From Arthrobacter gengyunqii (GTDB lineage Bacteria; Actinomycetota; Actinomycetes; Actinomycetales; Micrococcaceae), in the NCBI RefSeq assembly GCF_023022985.1, contig NZ_CP095461.1, forward strand, positions 2,604,001 to 2,668,000: DNA of 64,000 nucleotides. Direction: 5' to 3'. Below, piece by piece: positions 26,718-35,660 of the stretch. The notes beneath the pieces were generated by a model. It made no database searches. It was not told where the DNA came from and saw only the letters and a program-made list of their open reading frames with translations. The translations under genes and the position numbers were made by a program. Numbering within the stretch: the stretch's first letter is position 1; every line of letters begins with the position of its first letter.

Positions 26718-27020
26718 TTACTTCTTGCCGTCCTTGGGCGCGCTCAGCCCTTCATAGATTTCCTTGCAGGTGGGGCACACCGGGAATTTCTTCGGATCGC
26801 GGCCCGGGGTCCAGACCTTGCCGCACAGCGCGATCACGGGTTCTCCCGAGAGCGCGGACTCCATGATCTTTTCCTTGCGGACGTAATGGGCAAACCGCTC
26901 GCTGTCGCCGGGCTCGGTGTATTCGCGCTGTTCCTCACGCTCGATGACAGCGGTGGAACCACCACCGTCGTCGAGGCGGCGGGCAGGGTCGTTTTCGAAA
27001 GGATCGGGAGGAAGACTCAT
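26718..27020 (-). CDS. DUF3039 family protein
   Basis: This 100-residue protein belongs to the actinobacterial DUF3039 family. The conserved part runs from DSERFAHYVRKEKIMES through ALCGKVWTPGRD to FPVCPTCKEIYEGL. One His and three Cys (CGK and CPTC) could bind zinc. The start was placed at MSLPPDPFEN (27020). In-frame ATGs at 27029 and 27047 are alternatives, and the latter overlaps the permease TGA as ATGA. The function is unknown; a zinc-bound regulatory or adaptor role is possible but unproven. Confidence 0.85.
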   Translation of the reverse strand: MSLPPDPFENDPARRLDDGGGSTAVIEREEQREYTEPGDSERFAHYVRKEKIMESALSGEPVIALCGKVWTPGRDPKKFPVCPTCKEIYEGLSAPKDGKK

Positions 27021-27043
27021 GGTTCCCATCTTAGTACCAGGGG

Positions 27044-28615
27044 TCATTTGTTCACCGTAACGGCAACCAACAGCTCGGGTGCGCGGCGGTCCATCCAGCG
27101 ACCGCCAATCCGGATGCCGGCCAGCAGCAGTCCGGCTCCCAGCAGCACGCCGGCCGCCAGTGTCAGCCAGCTCAACAGCGCGCTGCCTGTCACGACGGCG
27201 GCCACGGCCAGCGCCAGCACCGGCAGCACAATCACGAGCTGAGCCAGCATGCCCAGGCCCTGGACAAGGGCGGTGCGCCCGCCGGAGCCGGGCGGTGTCT
27301 TGAATGCGTTCTCCCCCGGCAGCGGCACGTTGTAGGTGTAACGGGCCGACACCACACTGGACAGGCCCAGGCCGCTGAGCAGCAACGCCAGCGACACGCC
27401 CAGCAGCACCGGCAGCAGGCCGGTCTCGCCCAGCAGCACGCACGGCAGCACGGTGGCGAGCAGCACCGTCGGCACGCCGAAAACGGCGCAGGCAATGACG
27501 CGGCCGGCACGGTCAGCGGCACCGCTGACACCGGTGCTGATGTGCAGGGCAAAGGCAGTGTTGTCATAGGCCACGTCGGCCGAGAGTCCAAAGGCCAGAA
27601 GGAGAGCCACCAGCGGGCCAATGAGCAGCGGGACCACCGGGGTGCCGCCCGTGTTGTTCACGAACAGGAGCACCACCACCAGCAGCGGGATGATGAGCAG
27701 GGAAGCGCCGTAGCGCGGATCCCGGATCCAGTAGGTCAGCGCCCGCGCCGCCACCGCGCCGGTGGGGGTTGCCGGGAACATTGCGAAGAAGCCCAGCTTG
27801 CCGCCCTTGCGGCGCGCTCCGGCGTTGTGCGGGGGCGTAACCAGCGCCCGCGACAGGAGGACTTTCCAGGCCCAGACCAGCAGCACCAGGAAGACGACGG
27901 CGATGACCAGCTTGGCGGCCGCGGTCCCCCACTGGCCCAGGGCAACATCGCCCGGAACAGCCCAGGCTGCTCCCAGCGGGGTCCAGGACAGCGTGCGCGC
28001 CAGGGAGGGCAGGTAATCCCCTGCGCCGCTGACACCCGAGGTGATCCCGCCGATAATCGGTCCCAGCAGCATCAGGGGAATGATGGCCACCAGACCGGAT
28101 ACATCCTTGAACCGGCGGGAGGAAGCCAATGAGGTACTCGCTGCCACGGTGACCCGGGCAGCGATAACGCAGGTGAAGACGGCAATGAGGGCGGACAGGA
28201 GACCGGCAGCCACTGCTGCGGGGGAACGCCACCAGACCGCGGCTGAAGCAAGTGCCGCCAGCAGGGTGACCACGCCCGGGATTCCGATGAGGCCGCCCAG
28301 CGCCAGCCCGGCCAGCAGCTGGGGCAGGGGTACGGCAAACGTGACGAAGCGTGCCGGGTCCAGGGTCAGGTCCACACCGGCGGCGAGGATCGGTATCAGT
28401 GCCCACCCCAGCACGGCTGCGGCACCGGCAAGAACAGTGGCGGTGCGGGCCAGTTCCGGGTCGGTCGTGCTTAGGAAAAACAGCCCGCCCAACAGCAGCA
28501 CCAGGATCGAAATGCCGTACAGCGCGCCAAAAACAATCCCCACGATCTGCCAGGGACTGCGCCGCAGGGAGTTGCGCAGCAGGGTCAGCTTGAGCCTTAG
28601 GAGGTGCGCAACCAC
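27044..28615 (-). CDS. ABC transporter permease (large membrane subunit)
   Basis: This membrane protein of about 523 residues has around 12-13 hydrophobic segments and works with the ATPase encoded just upstream. The body starts at VVAHLLRLKLTLLRNSLRRS; the GTG at 28615 lies inside the end of the ATPase gene (19-base overlap in another frame). A longer open frame reaching 28750 overlaps the ATPase fully and was not used. The C-terminal segment ALLSWLTLAAGVLLGAGLLLAG ends in a short hydrophilic tail. It probably exports or moves lipids or drugs; no substrate can be named. Confidence 0.85.
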   Translation of the reverse strand: MVAHLLRLKLTLLRNSLRRSPWQIVGIVFGALYGISILVLLLGGLFFLSTTDPELARTATVLAGAAAVLGWALIPILAAGVDLTLDPARFVTFAVPLPQLLAGLALGGLIGIPGVVTLLAALASAAVWWRSPAAVAAGLLSALIAVFTCVIAARVTVAASTSLASSRRFKDVSGLVAIIPLMLLGPIIGGITSGVSGAGDYLPSLARTLSWTPLGAAWAVPGDVALGQWGTAAAKLVIAVVFLVLLVWAWKVLLSRALVTPPHNAGARRKGGKLGFFAMFPATPTGAVAARALTYWIRDPRYGASLLIIPLLVVVLLFVNNTGGTPVVPLLIGPLVALLLAFGLSADVAYDNTAFALHISTGVSGAADRAGRVIACAVFGVPTVLLATVLPCVLLGETGLLPVLLGVSLALLLSGLGLSSVVSARYTYNVPLPGENAFKTPPGSGGRTALVQGLGMLAQLVIVLPVLALAVAAVVTGSALLSWLTLAAGVLLGAGLLLAGIRIGGRWMDRRAPELLVAVTVNK

Positions 28616-29382
28616 GGAAGGCCTTCCGAGTGGGTTCGTCCGCCGACGAGCTTTACGAAGCGGTCCTCCAAAGAATCGCCGCCGCGGACTTCGTCCACTG
28701 TTCCAGCCGCCAGGAGGTTGCCGCCGGACACCACTGCCACGTGGTCGCACATGCGCTGGACCAGATCCATCACGTGGCTGGAGACGATGACCGTGCCTCC
28801 GGTGGCAACGTAGCCTGCGAGGATGTCACGGATGTTGGCAGCGGACACCGGGTCCACCGCTTCGAACGGCTCATCCAGCACCAGCAGCCGCGGCGCATGG
28901 ATCAGTGCCGAGGCGAGGGCGATCTTCTTGGTCATCCCCGCGGAGTAGTCGACAACAAGGGTGCCCGCATCGTTGGACAGGTCCATTGCCTCGAGCAGGT
29001 CGTGCACGCGCTCGGCCACGGTCCCGCGGTCCATGCCGCGCAGCAGGCCGGCGTACGTCACCAGCTGTTCGCCGGTGAGCCGGTCAAAAAGCCGAACCCC
29101 GTCCGGAAGCACGCCCATCAGGCGCTTGGCCTTCAACGGTTCCGCCCAGACATCGGTGCCGTGCACCCAGACCTGCCCGTGCTCGGGCCGCAGCAGCCCG
29201 GTCGCCATGGACAGCAGGGTGGTCTTGCCCGCGCCGTTGGGGCCTACCAGTCCGTAGAAGGAGCCCGCCGGGACGTCCAGGCTGATCCCGTTGACGGCGT
29301 TCTTTTCGCCAAAACGCTTCGCCAGTCCCCGGATCGCCAGGGCAGGGGCAGTCGGGGTTTCCAGCGGCATGGAGTCGGTCAT
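28597..29382 (-). CDS. ABC transporter ATP-binding protein
   Basis: This nucleotide-binding subunit has Walker A GLVGPNGAGKTT, the Walker B LLVLDEPFEAVD and switch His in VSSHVMDLVQ. The signature is VDYSAGMTKK, a degenerate form of LSGGQ that is usual in this exporter family. The ATG at 29382 (MTDSMPLE) was preferred; another in-frame ATG lies eight codons upstream at 29406 and neither has a strong ribosome site. It is the first gene of the run that continues through the permease, DUF3039, MFS and helicase genes. Confidence 0.92.
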   Translation of the reverse strand: MTDSMPLETPTAPALAIRGLAKRFGEKNAVNGISLDVPAGSFYGLVGPNGAGKTTLLSMATGLLRPEHGQVWVHGTDVWAEPLKAKRLMGVLPDGVRLFDRLTGEQLVTYAGLLRGMDRGTVAERVHDLLEAMDLSNDAGTLVVDYSAGMTKKIALASALIHAPRLLVLDEPFEAVDPVSAANIRDILAGYVATGGTVIVSSHVMDLVQRMCDHVAVVSGGNLLAAGTVDEVRGGDSLEDRFVKLVGGRTHSEGLPWLRTS

Positions 29383-29540
29383 ATCAGCACTACTTTCGTC
29401 ATGCATCCAACGTACCGTCGGGCTCCCGCCGAAAGGATCAGCCGCAAGGACCAGAATTCCGGCGTATCGGGACGGCGGAACCCGTCTGTTGGAGTAGTGG
29501 GGTGCTTCTGCCGGCCGAGCTAAGCCAACCGTCCCCGGGG

Positions 29541-30653
29541 CTACGCCGGGCGGGCCCGTTCATACTGCGGCGCCCACGGCAGCTTGGCATCCAGCGCGTC
29601 GGCAGCATGCAGCCACCAGTGCGGATCGCTGAGCGCTGCACGCGCGATGAGCACGGCATCGGCACGGCCCGTGCGCAGGGTTTCCTCGGCTTCATCCGCG
29701 GTACGGATCAGTCCGACGGCGCCCGTGGGCACGCCGGCATGCTTCCGCACATGTTCCGCGAACCCGGTCTGATATCCCGGTGCCACCGGGATGGACGCTG
29801 CTGGAACTGCGCCGCCGGTGGAAACATCCACGAAGTCGACGCCGCGGTCACGGGCCTGCTCCGCCAGGCGCGCCGAGGTGTGCTCGTCCACGCCGCCGGG
29901 GGTCCAGTCCGTCGCGGAAACACGCAGCAGCAGCGGCATGGATTCGGGAATGACCGCGCGGACGGCGTCAATAACCTCCAGCGTGAGGCGGTTGCGTCCC
30001 TCCTCGGACCCGCCCCAGCCATCGGTGCGGGTGTTGACCAGCGGTGTCAGGAACTGGTGCAGCAGATAACCGTGGGCGGCATGGATTTCGATGGTGTCGA
30101 AGCCTGCGTCCACAGACCGTTCAGCTGCGCGGGCGAAGTCCGCAATGACCTTGCGGATGCCGGTCTCGTCCAAGGCCTCAGGGGCGGCATAGCGACCAAA
30201 TGGCTCGGCGGTGGGGCCGACGGTGAGCCAGCCGCCGTCGGCCTCGGGAACACTGCCGCGGCCGTCGGCAAACGGTGCGTAGGTCGAGGCTTTGCGCCCC
30301 GCATGGGCGAGCTGCACGCCGATCTTGGTGTCCGCGGCGCCGTACCGGTGCACAAAGTCGATGATCCGCCGCCAGGCTTCCGCCTGCTCCCCGGTGTAGA
30401 TGCCGGTGTCCTGGGGGCTGATCCGTCCTTCGGGATTGACCGCAGTGGCTTCGGTGATGATCAGCGCCGCTCCGCCGGCGGCGAAGGAGCCCAGATGCAT
30501 CAGATGCCAATCATTCGGCACTCCCGGCGCGTTGACCTCGTCGCAGGAGTACTGGCACATGGCGGCAACCCAGCCGCGGTGGGCCAGTTCAAGGCCCCGC
30601 AGGGTCAGCGGATCGAACAGGCCGGGGAACTGGTGAGCTGCGGTATCGGTCAT
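29541..30653 (-). CDS. NADH:flavin oxidoreductase, Old Yellow Enzyme family (YqjM-like)
   Basis: This 370-residue FMN-dependent ene-reductase resembles Bacillus YqjM. Cys33 and Tyr35 in AMCQYS match the YqjM redox-sensing Cys26 and Tyr28, and His191 and His194 in IHAAHGYLLHQF bind the substrate carbonyl. The FMN-binding TRTDGWGGSEEGR is intact. Enzymes of this class reduce activated C=C bonds and are often linked to oxidative stress. The gene starts 10 bases after the thioredoxin-like gene, so the two may be cotranscribed. Confidence 0.95.
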   Translation of the reverse strand: MTDTAAHQFPGLFDPLTLRGLELAHRGWVAAMCQYSCDEVNAPGVPNDWHLMHLGSFAAGGAALIITEATAVNPEGRISPQDTGIYTGEQAEAWRRIIDFVHRYGAADTKIGVQLAHAGRKASTYAPFADGRGSVPEADGGWLTVGPTAEPFGRYAAPEALDETGIRKVIADFARAAERSVDAGFDTIEIHAAHGYLLHQFLTPLVNTRTDGWGGSEEGRNRLTLEVIDAVRAVIPESMPLLLRVSATDWTPGGVDEHTSARLAEQARDRGVDFVDVSTGGAVPAASIPVAPGYQTGFAEHVRKHAGVPTGAVGLIRTADEAEETLRTGRADAVLIARAALSDPHWWLHAADALDAKLPWAPQYERARPA

Positions 30654-30663
30654 TCCGGCGGGC

Positions 30664-31626
30664 CTAGAAGAGTGCCCGGGCCAGGGCGGAGCGCGCCTTG
30701 GTTACCCGCGGGTCGGTGGTGCCCACCACTTCGAACAGGTCCAGCAGCCGCAGCCTGGCCCGCTCGCGATCTTCACCGAAGACCCGGGCTATCAGCCGCA
30801 CCACGCGGGTGAAGGCATCTTCAACGTGACCGCCGGAAACATCCAGGTCGGCGACCGCCAGCTGGGCGTCGACGTCGTTGGGGTTGTCGGCGGCATCAGT
30901 GCGAAGCTTCTCCGCATCAACTCCCTTGAGCCGGGCCATCAGCTCCACCTGGGCGAGGCCGGCCTTGGCCTCGGCGTCGGCGGGCTGCTCGGCCAGTGCC
31001 TTGCGGTAGGCGGCGGCAGCGCCGTCGTAGTCTCCTTCAACAATCGCGTCGTAGGCTTCCTGGTGCAGCGGCGGCAGGGGTGCGTCCTCGGCCGCGTCAG
31101 CGCTTCCGCCCTCGTTCAGGGAACCGGTGACGCCGTTCGCCGCGGCGACCTGCAGCAGCTCAGCAACCAGGGCACGGATCTGCTCCTCGGGCACTGCACG
31201 GTCAAAGAGCGGCACCGGCTGGCCCTTGAGGACCGCAGCCACGGTGGGCACGGCCACGGCCTGGAATGCCTGGGCAATCTGGGGATGCTGATCCACGTCC
31301 ACCTGCGCCAGCAGCAGCTTTCCGTCCTGCTCAGCCACGATGCTCCGCAGCACGGCGCTGACCTGCTGCGACTCCGGGCTGCGGGCCGAGTAGAGGTCGA
31401 TGATCACCGGCACCTGGGCCGAGAGCTGAACCACCTGGGGAAAAGACTGCTCGGACACCTCCACGATGTACGGGCTGGCGCCGTCCGAAGCCGCACCCGC
31501 CCCGTCCGAAGGGCCGGCGGCTGCGGGAGGCGCTGTGGCCTTGGCCTTCAGGGCGGACAGGTCAACGGCTCCCCGCAGATTCATCGAGGAAGGGGCCGGT
31601 GCGGGACGGTGGTTCGGAGTGCTCAT
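30664..31626 (-). CDS. YbbN/CnoX-like thioredoxin-fold protein with TPR repeats
   Basis: This 320-residue cytoplasmic protein joins a thioredoxin fold (about residues 52-165) to TPR-like helices (about 195-320). Where active thioredoxins have CxxC it has SPES (83-86), so it should have no dithiol activity. YbbN (CnoX) proteins act as chaperone or holdase partners of GroEL and help redox-damaged proteins. The first 50 residues are Ala/Pro/Gly-rich and likely disordered. It lies 10 bases before the OYE gene on the same strand, a context consistent with oxidative stress, which is inference. Confidence 0.88.
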   Translation of the reverse strand: MSTPNHRPAPAPSSMNLRGAVDLSALKAKATAPPAAAGPSDGAGAASDGASPYIVEVSEQSFPQVVQLSAQVPVIIDLYSARSPESQQVSAVLRSIVAEQDGKLLLAQVDVDQHPQIAQAFQAVAVPTVAAVLKGQPVPLFDRAVPEEQIRALVAELLQVAAANGVTGSLNEGGSADAAEDAPLPPLHQEAYDAIVEGDYDGAAAAYRKALAEQPADAEAKAGLAQVELMARLKGVDAEKLRTDAADNPNDVDAQLAVADLDVSGGHVEDAFTRVVRLIARVFGEDRERARLRLLDLFEVVGTTDPRVTKARSALARALF

Positions 31627-31690
31627 GGATTCACCTTAATACGCGGATTCGGGTATCCGGCACCCCGGTTACCACTGATGGACGGTGGAG

Positions 31691-33664
31691 TTACTTGAGG
31701 GTGGCGGACAGCAGTTCCTGAACGGCGCCGATGACCTGGATCTGGTCCGTGCTGCCGGCGGGCGGAAGGTACAGCATGACGCCCTCGCCGTACTTCACGT
31801 CAATGCCTTCTTCGGTGCTCGTCTCCCCCGTCAGCTTCTGGTAGACCGTGCCTTCCAGATTGATGGAGTCGCCCACCTCCCGCGGGACGCTGGCATAGCT
31901 GCTGTCCATGTACCCGAAGACAATGGCGCCTCCGTCTGCGGTCCGCAGCGCCCGGGTGTTCGCCGGAACCGCGGTGTGCTTGAAGGTAATGTCCGCAAAC
32001 TCGTTGTCCGGGCTGGACAGCACGGTGTTCTGGAATTCGGTCACGGCCTCTGCGAAGGTGTTGGACGCGAACGTGTCCTTGTTTGCGCCCTCGGGGTTGG
32101 TCAGCGCATCCGCCAGACCCTCGACGGCTGTCTGCGGCGCAACGGTTAGTCCGTCAGCCGAATCCGCAGGAGCGGGCTCCACTCCGGTGCCGTTGACCGG
32201 ACGCTTGGGGAACGTGGTGCCGGGGAGCATCTTGATGGCCGACATCAGCTTGTAGTTTTCCCGCGCCGATTCCTGCACCAGCAGCAATGCCTGCGGAACC
32301 TCGTTGTCCGGACCCTGGGTGACAGCCACGACACTGCGCGGGAACTCGGTTCCGCCCATGATCAGGTCCGTCATCAGCGGCTCGGCCTCCACCGGTTCCG
32401 GTGCCTCAGTTTCCGGCACCTTGGCTGCGGTGGCGTAGTTGGCCTCCCGCAGGCTCGCGGCAGAGCCGCCTGCACGGGTGGCGAGCAGCTGCGGGTTCTT
32501 GGCTGCGTCCGCTTCAGCCACAGTGGCTGACACCTCGGTAAGAATCCGCTCGAGCTGCGAATCCAAAACCACTGGCGGGGTGGCCTCGCTGCCGGGCTCG
32601 GCCGTGGCGCTGGCGGTCAGGGGAAGCACGGCCAGAGCCGGTGCCGGCGCCGCGCCAAAAGCCAGGGCAACGGCAACGACGGTGCCCAACGCAGCTGCCG
32701 GGCCGCGGCGCCGCAGGACGGGAAGGATGCCAAAGGCTGACGTGGTTCCGGCAGCTCCCGATTTGGGATCCTTGGCGGGCACGACGGCGGGGTCCCCGGC
32801 GCCGCTGACCGCAGACTTGTCCGGGGCGCTCTTGTCAGGGGCGGTCTTATTATTCGAGGCGCTCTTGTCCGGGGCGGTCTTGTCCGGCAGTGGGTTGGCG
32901 TCCGCCGTCTTGTTCGGCGCAGCCTTCTCCCCCACGGGCTTGGCGTCCGCAGGCGCAACAGGCTTGGCCGCCGGCAGCGAGGTGGTGGAGTCAGTCACCG
33001 GATGGGCACCCGACGGTTTGGTCTCTTTGGCCGGGCCGGAGGAGGTGGGTCCGCGGCCGCCCGCCCGGCGTCCGGTGTTCCCGCGGCCGGACACGAAAGC
33101 AAGCGCCAGGCCCAGCACGGCGAGAAGTGCGCCCCCGACAATCAAGGGAATGGCGAACGGAGTGGAATCATCATTCGCGAAGGTCACCGAAACGGCCGAG
33201 GGTGCTGCGGCGGTGCCGTCCGTGGCCAGCAGGATCTGCCAGTCGCCCGCAGCGGGCGGCTCCCAGCCGAAGGTCACTTCATCGTCGATCTCCTGTTCGG
33301 AGACCCAAAGGTCGGAACCGGCAGGGTTGGGCACCGTGGCAGTACCTTCGGTCACCTCGGAGGTCAGCGACTCTCCGTCGGCACCGATCCGCAGCACGGA
33401 GGCATCTCCCACCCAGGCGTCGACGTCGTCGGCCCGGCCCACAGCCATGAGGAACGGGCCATCCGCCGAAACGGTAACGTCCACCCCTTCAGAGTGCTGC
33501 GTGAGGACATCCGCACTGATGACAGTCAGCGGCGCTTCCTGCTCGGAGGACGGTGCTGCGGCGGTGACGGTGCTGGGCGGAGCCCAGACGGTGCGCTGTC
33601 CGATGCCAATCAGCATCAGCAGCACTCCGATCACGATCAGCGGAACTGCAAATTTGTTTCGCAC
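31691..33664 (-). CDS. large envelope protein with internal disordered Pro/Lys-rich linker, unknown function
   Basis: This 657-residue protein was not matched to a characterised family. Segments in order: an N-terminal membrane anchor (residues 6-22); an extracellular beta-rich domain (about 45-165); a second membrane segment (about 172-192); a disordered linker rich in Pro/Lys/Asp/Ser with repeated APDKSA-type units (about 200-305); a third hydrophobic segment shaped like a signal peptide, RRRGP followed by an Ala/Val core ending PALA; and a C-terminal mixed domain (about 350-657). The C-terminal part has a conserved-looking ATRAGGSAASLREANY. It may be an actinobacterial surface or lipid-binding protein. 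The gene stands alone with a 240-bp upstream gap to the AI-2E gene, transcribed the other way. Confidence 0.75.
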   Translation of the reverse strand: MRNKFAVPLIVIGVLLMLIGIGQRTVWAPPSTVTAAAPSSEQEAPLTVISADVLTQHSEGVDVTVSADGPFLMAVGRADDVDAWVGDASVLRIGADGESLTSEVTEGTATVPNPAGSDLWVSEQEIDDEVTFGWEPPAAGDWQILLATDGTAAAPSAVSVTFANDDSTPFAIPLIVGGALLAVLGLALAFVSGRGNTGRRAGGRGPTSSGPAKETKPSGAHPVTDSTTSLPAAKPVAPADAKPVGEKAAPNKTADANPLPDKTAPDKSASNNKTAPDKSAPDKSAVSGAGDPAVVPAKDPKSGAAGTTSAFGILPVLRRRGPAAALGTVVAVALAFGAAPAPALAVLPLTASATAEPGSEATPPVVLDSQLERILTEVSATVAEADAAKNPQLLATRAGGSAASLREANYATAAKVPETEAPEPVEAEPLMTDLIMGGTEFPRSVVAVTQGPDNEVPQALLLVQESARENYKLMSAIKMLPGTTFPKRPVNGTGVEPAPADSADGLTVAPQTAVEGLADALTNPEGANKDTFASNTFAEAVTEFQNTVLSSPDNEFADITFKHTAVPANTRALRTADGGAIVFGYMDSSYASVPREVGDSINLEGTVYQKLTGETSTEEGIDVKYGEGVMLYLPPAGSTDQIQVIGAVQELLSATLK

Positions 33665-33903
33665 AACTTACCTATCTTCAGTCTCGGTGCAAGCGCCCTC
33701 ACCTGTGGGCAGGCGGAACGGGACGTGGAGCCTCTTGGCTGTCGGGGCGGTAACCGGGTTTATAACCCAATGGTAACGAAATCCACTGACAGGGCACATT
33801 CGAAGCGCCCCGCCGCGGCCGTGCACCCCGACGGGCGGCCCGCCGGACTGATAATCTGACGCTTCGTACCCGGGGCGTTCGCTAAATCTAGGAGACCTGC
33901 AAA

Positions 33904-35217
33904 ATGGCCGAGAACCAGGACCCATCGGCTGACGCATCCAGTCCGGATCCCGTGCCCGCGGGAGAGCCGGCGCCTGCCTCAAGCAAGCGCCGGGGTTTCC
34001 TGTCCGGCGCTTCGGAACGGATCCGGCAGGCGGCCCCCCACGGTATTCCCGGCGCCCGGCCGCGGCGGCGCTTCGAGTTCCCTCCGGAAACTGCATCCGA
34101 AGGCGCCTCCCCCGCCGGCACTGATGTGCCTCCGGTTTTACCTGCCTCCACGGGCAGCGGCGGAGACGATTCCACCGCCCGTATAAGCGGGCATCCCATC
34201 CACTTCGGCTTCATGTTTTCCGTGGGCGTGGGCATTGCCCTGCTCTGCTACTTCATCCTGACCAACGTCGGTGAACTCCTGGTGTGGATCGGAGCGGCCC
34301 TCTTCATTGCCCTGGGACTGGACCCGATTGTGCGCTGGCTGGTTGCCAGGCGCATACCCCGGCCGGCCGGGATTGCCATCACCGTCCTGGGGCTGGCCGG
34401 AATCGTCATGGGCTTCTTCGCGACGCTGATTCCCACGATCGTGCGGCAGACCACTGAGATCATCAACAACGCCCCGGGCTACGTGGACACCTTTCTTGAA
34501 TCCGATTTCTTCGTGAACGTTGAAGAACAGTTCCACGTGCGGGAAAGGATCGAAGAGGAGGTTAATAAATTCTTCAGCAACGCCGATGCCCTTGGCGGAA
34601 TCTTCGGCGGGGTGCTCTCGGTGGGCACTGTTATTGCCAACGGGCTTTTCGGTGCGCTGATCATCCTGGTGCTGACCCTGTACTTCCTCGCCTCCCTGCC
34701 CTCGATGAAAATGTGGGCCTACCATCTGGCCCCCAAGAGCCGGCGGCGCCGGGTCGAGGACCTCTCCGAGGAAATCACCGGCAGCGTTGGCAACTATGTG
34801 ATCGGCCAGGGCGTGGTGGCCCTGTTGGACGCTACGTACGCCTTCATTGTGATGACCATTACCGGGGTGCCGTTCTCGGTCCTGCTTGCATTTGTCGTTG
34901 CGCTGCTGGCCTTCATCCCGCTGGTGGGACCGCCCATCGCACTGGTGCTGGTATCCCTCGTGGCGCTCACGGTCAGCTGGCAGACCGCCGTGGTTTTCGC
35001 CCTGTTCTACGTGGCCTATCTGCAGTTCGAGGCGTACTTCGTGTCCCCGCGCATCATGCAGCGCGCCGTCGCAGTGCCGGGGGCTGTAGCCGTCATCGCC
35101 GTGATCGCCGGCGGAACCCTGTTGGGCGTGTTGGGAGCCCTGATTGCCATTCCCACCGCCGCTGCCGTGATGCTGCTGCTCAAGGAAGTCTTTATTTCCC
35201 GCCAGGACCAGCGCTAG
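33904..35217 (+). CDS. AI-2E family transporter
   Basis: This 437-residue membrane protein of the AI-2 exporter/PerM family has about eight hydrophobic segments starting near residue 107. It shows the family pattern ALGLDPIVRWLVARRIPR and the central EEITGSVGNYVIGQGVVALLD near the second half. The N-terminal 95 residues are Pro/Ser/Ala-rich and cytoplasmic, longer than usual. Members have been linked to autoinducer-2 export or Na+/H+ antiport, and the true substrate here is unknown. The ATG has AGGAGACC eight bases upstream. Confidence 0.9.
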   Translation: MAENQDPSADASSPDPVPAGEPAPASSKRRGFLSGASERIRQAAPHGIPGARPRRRFEFPPETASEGASPAGTDVPPVLPASTGSGGDDSTARISGHPIHFGFMFSVGVGIALLCYFILTNVGELLVWIGAALFIALGLDPIVRWLVARRIPRPAGIAITVLGLAGIVMGFFATLIPTIVRQTTEIINNAPGYVDTFLESDFFVNVEEQFHVRERIEEEVNKFFSNADALGGIFGGVLSVGTVIANGLFGALIILVLTLYFLASLPSMKMWAYHLAPKSRRRRVEDLSEEITGSVGNYVIGQGVVALLDATYAFIVMTITGVPFSVLLAFVVALLAFIPLVGPPIALVLVSLVALTVSWQTAVVFALFYVAYLQFEAYFVSPRIMQRAVAVPGAVAVIAVIAGGTLLGVLGALIAIPTAAAVMLLLKEVFISRQDQR

Positions 35218-35260
35218 CCCACGGGGATGCGCTGAGCGGTGCCCGACGGCGGCATCTCAG

Positions 35261-35629
35261 TCAGCGCCGTCGGCCGCCGGTTCTGCGGGTGCGCCAACAG
35301 CGGTCGTGCCAGTGCCGACGGTCTGCGACAGCGGTGTCGCGGCCCAGCAGCGAATCCTCCTGCCACACCACGAGGTGCGGGACTCCGGGCGGAATAGTGA
35401 TGCCGCACCCGGGGCATTTGTACTCCTTGGCCGCGTTCCGGGCCGTGATTTGCCGCACCGACCATTCGCCGTCGGGCGCGCTCTCCCGGTGCGGTATCCC
35501 GGCACGGGTGCGCTCCAGATCCAGCTCCACGGCAGGCATTGCCCATTTGCTCCGGGCACTGCGGCCCAGGTTGGCGTTGGCTGCGCCCGGCGGGCGGCGG
35601 GGACGGTTGGAACGGGGCATATAAGTCAT
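35261..35629 (-). CDS. small putative zinc-binding protein beside nucS
   Basis: This 122-residue basic protein has an Arg/Pro-rich N-terminus (PRSNRPRRPP) and a C-terminal metal-binding region: KCPGCG near residue 71, then VPHLVVW, and HWHDRC near 105, resembling a treble-clef or HNH-like knuckle. It is often annotated loosely in actinobacteria. The start at 35629 (MTYMPRS) or three codons later is equally possible. It is divergent from nucS by 31 bases, and other overlapping frames on this strand lack the Cys/His pattern. Its function is unknown. Confidence 0.7.
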   Translation of the reverse strand: MTYMPRSNRPRRPPGAANANLGRSARSKWAMPAVELDLERTRAGIPHRESAPDGEWSVRQITARNAAKEYKCPGCGITIPPGVPHLVVWQEDSLLGRDTAVADRRHWHDRCWRTRRTGGRRR

Positions 35630-35660
35630 TTTGCCTGAGCGGAGCCGGTAAAGTGCAACT

